DNA from: an uncultured Coriobacteriaceae bacterium
Lineage (GTDB): Bacteria > Actinomycetota > Coriobacteriia > Coriobacteriales > Atopobiaceae
Assembly (NCBI GenBank): GCA_902798915.1
Contig: CADBYM010000008.1
Coordinates: 39,447 to 103,446 of the forward strand
Reading direction: 5' to 3'
DNA: 64,000 bases
Part shown: piece after piece, positions 60,269 through 64,000 of the stretch
How the letters are laid out: the number at the start of each line of letters is the position of its first letter
Position numbering within the stretch: position 1 is the stretch's first letter
Notes under the pieces: generated by a model
Told to the model about the DNA's origin: nothing
What the model saw: only the letters and a program-made list of their open reading frames with translations
Database searches by the model: none
Made by a program: the position numbers and the translations under genes

Positions 60269-61874
60269 CTACCCGACGAGCACCTCCTTGCCGCGGAAGG
60301 CGATGCCGTAGGTATGGATGCGCTCGGGGGCGATGCCGCGCTCCATGAGGCCGGCCACGTAGCCCTTCTCGTCGATCTGTGCGTGGGCGCGGGCCACGGT
60401 GTCGGCCAGCGTCTCCTCGTCCCAGTCGTCGAACACCTTGAACTCCATCACCACGCCGGGGTCCGTGCCTGCCGCACCGTCGGTGGGCACGAGCGCCACG
60501 TCGTAGCGCCCGAAGCCGCTCTCGCGGTTGGACTCCACGCTCCAGCGCCCGCGCAGCGAGGCGAGCATGCCCAGCACCAGGCCGTGGTAGAAGCGCTCGG
60601 GCTGGCTCGCCGCGGGCCGGTTGGTAGCGCGCGTTCGCCGGGGCGAGCCAGCCCCGCACCATGCGGTCGAAGCTGAGCCGAACCTCGCGGTTGGTGAGCC
60701 GCAGCGAGCGCGGAGTGATCTCGACGAACTCGGGAACCGGGCCCGAGCTGGTGACGTAGCCGGCGGCCAGTAGCAGCGCCCACACCGCCTCTGGCGTCGT
60801 GGCGAGCTCGGAGAACACGACCTGCTCGTCGATGGGCTTGGCCACCTCGCCGCCGCGCATGAGCTCCTCGAAGTCCGCCTTGAGCTCCTCGTCGCCGCGG
60901 CGCACGACCTCGGAGACGAGCCCGTTGCCGGAGGTGTTCGCCCAGTAGGCCCGAAACTCCCCGAACTGCAGGAGCTGCGTCATCGACCAGGGGTTGTAGA
61001 TGTGCCCAATGCCGCCGAAGGTGAAGCCGTCGTACCAGTCGCGCACGGCGTCCCGCTTCGTCGCCAGTCCGTACTCCGCGAGCGCTGCGTCGACCTCGGC
61101 CTGCGTGAAGCCGAAGGCGGTCTGGTAGAGCGGCGTCGAGGTGGTCACCACGACCAAGTTGTTGAGGTCGGAGAAGATCGACTCGCGGGAGACGCGCGTC
61201 ACACCGGTGATCAGGCCGCGGCCCATCGCCGGGTTAGTCTTGAAGGTGGAGTTCATCAGGTCGCGCATGAAGTCGGAGGCCACATCCCAGTAGCCGTGCG
61301 TCCAGGCGCACTCCATGGGCGCGTCGTACTCGTCGAGGAGCACAACCGGCGCGACGCCGTGGTAGCGGCGCAGCAGTCTGCAGAGCATGTTGGGGACGTT
61401 GGTGCAGGTGACGGCATCCATGTCACGCGCCACGGAGTCGAGTCCCTGACGGTCGCGGTCGCTCAGTCCGCTCCACTCGTACAAGTACGCATGCGCCTCG
61501 ACCAACGAGACCATCAGCTCGTTGATGCGCGCGCACATTGCCTCGAAGTTGCTCTGCTTCACCCGCGCGAAGCTCATCGCCACCACCGGCACCGTGCCCT
61601 GCAGCTCCCGCATGGCGGGGTCCTCCCACACCCCGAGCCCGCCGAAGAGCTCCTCCCCGCGGCCCGCGAAGTCGCGCGAGAGGAAGCAGCGCACGGTGTC
61701 CAGGTTGAGCGTCTTGCCGAAGCGGCGGGGGCGGCAAACGAGGGTGACGTCGTCCTGCGCGAGCCACCAGTCCCGCACGAACCCGGTCTTGTCCACGTAG
61801 AAGCACCCGTTCGCGCGGATCCCCTCGAACCCCTGTGCGGCGTCCGGGACTCGGATTGTAGCGAGATGTGACAA
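60269..61874 (-). pseudogene. AAA-ATPase with PD-(D/E)XK nuclease domain (DUF1703-type), frameshifted
   Basis: The N-terminal AAA part is intact: FEGIRANGCFYVDKTGFV near residue 17, P-loop-like CRPRRFGKTLNLD near 47, LLDEYDAP near 165, and GFTFGGIGHIYNPWSM near 280. The frame then breaks near 60623, where one extra base follows the tyrosine codon. In the shifted frame the C-terminal domain reads RFYHGLVLGMLASL and GFGRYDVALVP...VMEFKV, which is the nuclease core, and ends at 60269. The unshifted frame runs on to 60150. It is either a sequence error or a recent inactivation. Start is a TTG; role of the family is unknown. Confidence 0.8.
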
Positions 61875-62010
61875 CGGGGACGTTGGGTGTTGTCACGCCG
61901 CCTTTTGCGAGGCGCAACGTCTGCCGATGAAGCACGGAATCGATTCGCGCTGAGCGATAGGCTGATTAGCGATGTGCATATTGCAGACCGTGAGCAGAAT
62001 AACGGCATGT

Positions 62011-62373
62011 ATGAAACGTACTCTTATGCTAAAGAATCAGGAGCTCCTCGACTTGGAGATTGACTTTGTGACGGGCGAGGTTTGCATCGTTGATGCCCCG
62101 GATGCGCGCGACCCCCTCTTGGCATCGCTCGGGTTTGGCGGTCCCGCCAGGGATGCTACCGTCACGGTGAACATAGGGAGTCGCCGCTTGTCCCGCGGCC
62201 GAGATGACATCGACAGGCTCTGTTACCGTGCCCTGGGTTCCACCGAACGCTGGGAGGACATCAACTTCTATGACAACGATTGGGACGGCGGTTTTCGTGC
62301 GGCAGTCCTCACGCACGACTACGAGAGGCTTGCGTCCTGTTCGCCTCTTCGTGCCGCGAGCGAGGCCTCGTAG
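62011..62373 (+). CDS. Hypothetical protein
   Basis: About 120 residues from the ATG at 62011 (or ATG at 61972). It starts with a beta-rich KNQELLDLEIDFVTGEV and has DDIDRLCYRALGS and DGGFRAAVLTHDYERL. No family recognised. Its 3' end overlaps the convergent gene at 62319 by 55 bp, which lowers confidence that both are complete. Confidence 0.45.
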   Translation: MKRTLMLKNQELLDLEIDFVTGEVCIVDAPDARDPLLASLGFGGPARDATVTVNIGSRRLSRGRDDIDRLCYRALGSTERWEDINFYDNDWDGGFRAAVLTHDYERLASCSPLRAASEAS

Positions 62374-62891
62374 GCCTCCGACGAGAGGTGCCAAAGCACT
62401 GCCACCACGGACGTCCGATTCGAGGGGTCGTCCAAGGTGACGCCTGCGAACGTGCAGAAACGCCCCCGCGCCTCGGCCACCTGGTCCGGATTCGCGTCAC
62501 GGCCGTCCTCCCAACCGGTGAGCCAGCACGTGGCCACGACCACGAGGTCAGCGCGGGCGCGGCGCTTCCTTGGAAGCGTGCCTGCCTCCCAACGTCTGAG
62601 GTTTCGGGCGTACGCTGCATGTGCGATGAGCGGCACGTTGGTGACGAGCGAGCGCGAGACCGCATAGTCGTCGGGGGAGACGTCCGTGGAGTCGTAAGCC
62701 AGGGCGGCAGTTCTAAGAAACGTGATTGCCCGCCTGCCACCCACGATCGCCATATCCGGGCCGGGCTTGCGTCCCGAGTCCATCGATCCAGAGAAGGAGA
62801 GCTCTGGGCTGATGCCCTTTGGCAGTACCGGCTGAACGACGTCGAGCAACGCCTTAACGAACTGGTCGTAGCGCATCTTCGAATTGGCCAT
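62319..62891 (-). CDS. Hypothetical protein, operon with metallophosphoesterase
   Basis: 190 residues with no recognised domain. It begins MANSKMRYDQFVKALLDVVQ, contains GRKPGPDMAIVGGRRAITFL near 35 and a Trp/Ala-rich central helix region, with a basic RKRRAR patch near 130. Only 3 bp separate it from the upstream gene, so the two are likely co-translated. Confidence 0.65.
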   Translation of the reverse strand: MANSKMRYDQFVKALLDVVQPVLPKGISPELSFSGSMDSGRKPGPDMAIVGGRRAITFLRTAALAYDSTDVSPDDYAVSRSLVTNVPLIAHAAYARNLRRWEAGTLPRKRRARADLVVVATCWLTGWEDGRDANPDQVAEARGRFCTFAGVTLDDPSNRTSVVAVLWHLSSEAYEASLAARRGEQDASLS

Positions 62892-62894
62892 CTC

Positions 62895-63503
62895 CTACCC
62901 CCGTCTCGAAGTGTGGCCCAGGGCGACCACGTCGTTGAACAGCACGCGCACCTTCTCGGCCACCATCTTGTCGACGTGATAATGCCCGGCGTACCACATG
63001 CGCAGCGCTTCTCTGTTGAGGGTGTCATACACCCACTGGAGATAATTGGAGAGGGGGTCGGCTCCGGAAGCGAGCTCTGCGTAGCTTCGCCAATCGAGCG
63101 CGTGCATGCGGAGGTCAGCGAGGAGCTCGTGGGTGAGCATGTAGTCAACGCACCAGTTGCGTTCCGCCAAGCTTGCGGTGCAACGATCGTATTCCTTGTC
63201 GGAAAGCATCTCGCGCGCCCACCAGCTCTCACCTTCCACACGCCACGCGCGGTCGGTGCTGCGTGCCCCGCCCATCGCGAGGACGGAGATGGTTTCCGCT
63301 GCATTGACGGGCAGGTCGTACACATGACCGCGCATGAGGTGGATCACATGCGGGTGACCTGGTATTACGTGGGCTGGCCCCCCGAAGTCTCCGCACACCA
63401 CCACGCAATCGTCGCGGGTCAGCGTCTGGCCTTCAGGCCACCCGGTGGCATCCAGCTTCTCTCGGTGAAGCGCGCCGTGCGTGTCGCCTGTCACATAGAT
63501 CAT
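62895..63503 (-). CDS. Metallophosphoesterase-like protein with internal deletion
   Basis: 202 residues. The N-terminal metal motifs GDTHG and VCGDFGG are present, as are THELL near 130 and GHYHVDK near 178. The usual GNHE motif, expected about 35 residues after GDFGG, is missing: the sequence passes directly from GDFGGPAHVIPG to HPHVIHLMRG. That loop supplies a metal ligand and the catalytic histidine, so the enzyme may be inactive. The ATG has AAGGAGG upstream. Confidence 0.75.
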   Translation of the reverse strand: MIYVTGDTHGALHREKLDATGWPEGQTLTRDDCVVVCGDFGGPAHVIPGHPHVIHLMRGHVYDLPVNAAETISVLAMGGARSTDRAWRVEGESWWAREMLSDKEYDRCTASLAERNWCVDYMLTHELLADLRMHALDWRSYAELASGADPLSNYLQWVYDTLNREALRMWYAGHYHVDKMVAEKVRVLFNDVVALGHTSRRG

Positions 63504-63691
63504 CGCAGAACCTCCTTTCGCTCGTGAACACCTGCAAAGCGTATCACGCTGTGGAATATCGGTTGCGCAATCGAATCTAGCGGGGCTAGTGGTAGCTGCC
63601 CGAATCCGAGTATGAGGCTGAGGCTGATTTGTCCTTGACGGGGTTCGTACGATTGAGGGGACGGCGAAGTGACGGCAGAGAGGAGCGCGCG

Positions 63692-64000
63692 ATGGAAGAT
63701 AGGACGCAGGGCAAGACGAATGTGCCGGCGGAAATCGAGGAGTCCTTGGGCGAGGAGCTCATGGCCATGCTCGAAAATGACGAGTCCGAAGACACGCAGG
63801 CCGAAGAGGAGTTCGAGGTCAATCTCCAAGGCGAGATGGTAGGGTCCGTGGAGCCGCCGTGCTCGGAGCCTCTCTTCAGGTCGCGCCACCGCACACGCCA
63901 CAAGCGCTCGAGCCGCGTGCGCTCCCGCCGCCAGGACACCTCCACCGTCATGCTCACGGGCGACCCCGTGCGCATGTACCTCAAGGAGATCGGCAAGGTG
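63692..64000 (+). CDS. rpoD: Primary sigma factor RpoD, N-terminal part (cut by window end)
   Basis: The frame opens with ATG (GAGGAG upstream) and stays open to the end of the window, 103 codons. The first 65 residues are acidic; a basic patch RSRHRTRHKRSSRVRSRR follows. The last visible residues are TGDPVRMYLKEIGKV, the start of sigma-70 region 1.2. Assignment to RpoD rests on this motif, which is strongly conserved in primary sigma factors. It is divergent from the metallophosphoesterase gene. Confidence 0.8.
   Translation, partial: MEDRTQGKTNVPAEIEESLGEELMAMLENDESEDTQAEEEFEVNLQGEMVGSVEPPCSEPLFRSRHRTRHKRSSRVRSRRQDTSTVMLTGDPVRMYLKEIGKV

Noticed and set aside
60150..60628. The Arg/Ala-rich C-terminal frame of the AAA-ATPase gene
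   Set aside because: It is out-of-frame sequence after a single-base shift; the shifted frame ending at 60269 carries the real nuclease domain.
1..64000. tRNA or rRNA genes
   Set aside because: I looked through the intergenic regions for T-arm and acceptor patterns and found none convincing; no rRNA sequence is present.

Overview
The window is high-GC DNA from an anaerobic bacterium. The best fit is an actinobacterium of the class Coriobacteriia (Olsenella/Collinsella-like), but this is inferred from gene content and no rRNA is present to confirm it. The signs are frequent GTG/TTG starts, a MurT/GatD pair, an LPXTG surface protease, lipoboxes on most exported proteins, a sensory [FeFe]-hydrogenase-like protein, an anaerobic (early-cobalt) cobalamin pathway and an RpoD start at the right edge.

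Layout. 1-3982: the 3' part of a nonribosomal peptide synthetase (condensation, adenylation, carrier, terminal reductase), with its reading frame broken at a G7 run beside the carrier serine. 4045-8274: sortase-anchored papain-type protease and an AEC permease, with a composite repeat between them. 8777-11621: hydrogenase-like sensor plus SpoIIE-type phosphatase. 11673-17123: exported alpha/beta hydrolase, MerR regulator, UbiB-type kinase, GH25 lysozyme. 17293-18728: a DUF559-like nuclease gene bracketed by two copies of a 73-77 bp palindrome. 18869-25493: NUDIX, LacI-type sensor, HAD proteins, LarE, MurT/GatD. 25567-32806: second composite repeat, a second DUF559-like nuclease, DUF2804 protein, P-type ATPase, DUF4349 lipoprotein, threonine-aldolase-like enzyme.

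32955-58901 is a nearly complete cobalamin locus on the minus strand. It runs as chains of genes with 4-bp ATGA overlaps: cobO; cbiK, ABC transporter and cbiD; cbiFG, cbiH, cbiJ, cbiET, cbiA, cobT; then cobU, cobS, a short cobU-like gene, cobC, cbiB, cobD and cbiP-cbiC. There are many fusions (CbiP-CbiC, CbiE-CbiT, CbiF-CbiG, ABC ATPase-CbiD). CbiL and the early haem enzymes are not in the window. A cobalamin riboswitch followed by an intrinsic terminator precedes the cbiK-transporter-cbiD operon. A plus-strand island (39901-44445: clostripain-type protease, a possible small peptide, a large unknown lipoprotein) splits the cob locus in two.

58898-64000: Gfo/Idh oxidoreductase, third composite repeat, a frameshifted AAA-ATPase/PD-(D/E)XK protein, two hypothetical proteins, a metallophosphoesterase with an internal deletion, and the start of rpoD.

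The most unusual signal is a composite repeat present at three loci. It is built from a roughly 24-nt unit in the order three direct then four inverted copies, with nearly identical spacings (41, 30, 24, 30, 30, then 41 or 52 bp). The longer spacings differ by 11 bp, about one helical turn. Two of the three copies lie just after the stop codons of nuclease-domain genes.
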